Origin: Spirochaetota bacterium
GTDB lineage: Bacteria; Spirochaetota; B62-G9
DNA length: 7,421 bases
Direction of reading: 5' to 3'
Assembly (NCBI GenBank): GCA_026990615.1
Contig: JALXDB010000127.1
Span: 1 to 7,421 of the forward strand
The notes below the pieces were generated by a model, which did no database searches, was not told the DNA's origin, and saw nothing but the letters and a program-made list of their open reading frames with translations. Shown here in pieces: positions 7,247-7,421 of this stretch. The position numbers and the translations under genes are program-made. Each line of letters opens with the position of its first letter. Position 1 is the stretch's first letter.

Positions 7247-7262
7247 TTCCTATTTAAACATT

Positions 7263-7286
7263 ATGGTACTATCTATACGGCACCAT
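7263..7286. repeat. Imperfect inverted repeat spanning the -10 box of the chemoreceptor promoter
   Basis: ATGGTAC and GCACCAT form 7-base arms with one mismatched position around a 10-base centre. The centre contains the candidate -10 box TATAGA. A dimeric regulator bound here would block RNA polymerase. The arms are more GC-containing than the surrounding sequence, which makes them slightly less likely to be chance. No regulator can be named. Confidence 0.35.
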
Positions 7287-7300
7287 TAAAAAATATGCAA
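7272..7300 (-). promoter_or_regulatory. Sigma-70-like promoter candidate for the chemoreceptor gene
   Basis: TTGCAT (7300-7295, 3 of 6 bases to TTGACA) and TATAGA (7277-7272, 4 of 6 to TATAAT) are separated by exactly 17 bases. The predicted leader is about 36 bases, which places the Shine-Dalgarno normally. GCCGTATA just upstream of and overlapping the -10 box resembles a sigma-28 -10 element (GCCGATAA), but no TAAA-type -35 lies at the right distance. Confidence 0.4.
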
Positions 7301-7377
7301 AAATTATACCAATAATATTTATACAATTTGACATACTTAAAATATAGACCTGATAAAATTATTAATATTATACTAAC

Positions 7378-7409
7378 TTTTAACTATTACAAAATTTAAA
7401 TAGTTAAAA
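7378..7409. repeat. Perfect 11-bp inverted repeat upstream of the chemoreceptor gene
   Basis: TTTTAACTATT and its exact complement AATAGTTAAAA flank a 10-base AT-rich centre. The element lies about 150 bases upstream of the chemoreceptor ATG in otherwise featureless AT-rich DNA. It has T's on the 5' side and A's on the 3' side of the stem on both strands, the reverse of an intrinsic terminator. An operator or a DNA-bending site is therefore more plausible. Its function is unknown. Confidence 0.5.
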
Positions 7410-7421
7410 ATTTATCCAAAT

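Noticed and set aside
7278..7290. Possible sigma-28 (flagellar) promoter for the chemoreceptor
   Set aside because: Only the -10-like GCCGTATA is present. No TAAA-type -35 element lies at the required distance upstream, so the sigma-70 reading is preferred.
7303..7308. Perfect TATAAT further upstream in the chemoreceptor leader
   Set aside because: No acceptable -35 hexamer lies 16-18 bases upstream, and isolated TATAAT matches are expected in DNA this AT-rich.

Overview
The window is an AT-rich stretch (roughly 40% GC by eye, not counted) from a motile bacterium with a Gram-negative-type inner membrane. Everything recognisable lies on the minus strand. In transcription order, reading from high to low coordinates, it holds a transmembrane chemoreceptor (4965-7229), a membrane-bound hybrid sensor histidine kinase (1538-4813), the peptide ABC-transporter permease YejB (252-1367) and the first 83 codons of its partner permease YejE (1-250, cut by the window edge). 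AT-rich codons such as ATA for Ile and AGA/AGG for Arg are frequent in all four genes, and none looks foreign or broken. The taxon cannot be fixed from these genes. YejB and YejE closely resemble the proteobacterial proteins, but the chemoreceptor's signalling domain is four heptads longer per arm than that of enterobacterial receptors.

Region by region: 7230-7421 is a very AT-rich leader for the chemoreceptor. It has an excellent Shine-Dalgarno sequence, a plausible sigma-70 promoter and two inverted repeats. 4814-4964 separates the receptor from the kinase and holds a weak hairpin, a 9-bp direct repeat and a plausible promoter that runs up to the annotated kinase start. 1368-1537 separates the kinase from yejB and holds a weak promoter candidate, a small palindrome and the yejB ribosome binding site. 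yejB and yejE are one base apart and are clearly co-translated. There is no gene-free stretch longer than 300 bases, and I see no RNA gene, mobile element or CRISPR array.

Functionally, two independent membrane sensors precede a peptide importer. The receptor should feed a CheA-CheW array that controls swimming. The kinase (Cache-like external sensor, three PAS domains, HisKA, HATPase and receiver) has no output domain and must pass its signal to proteins encoded elsewhere. YejBE-type permeases, with a YejA binding protein and a YejF ATPase, import oligopeptides. Neither yejA nor yejF is inside this window, though yejF could lie beyond the left edge. A shared peptide or amino-acid sensing theme is possible but is only inferred from adjacency. 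I find no convincing evidence of an undescribed system; the findings are details of known families.
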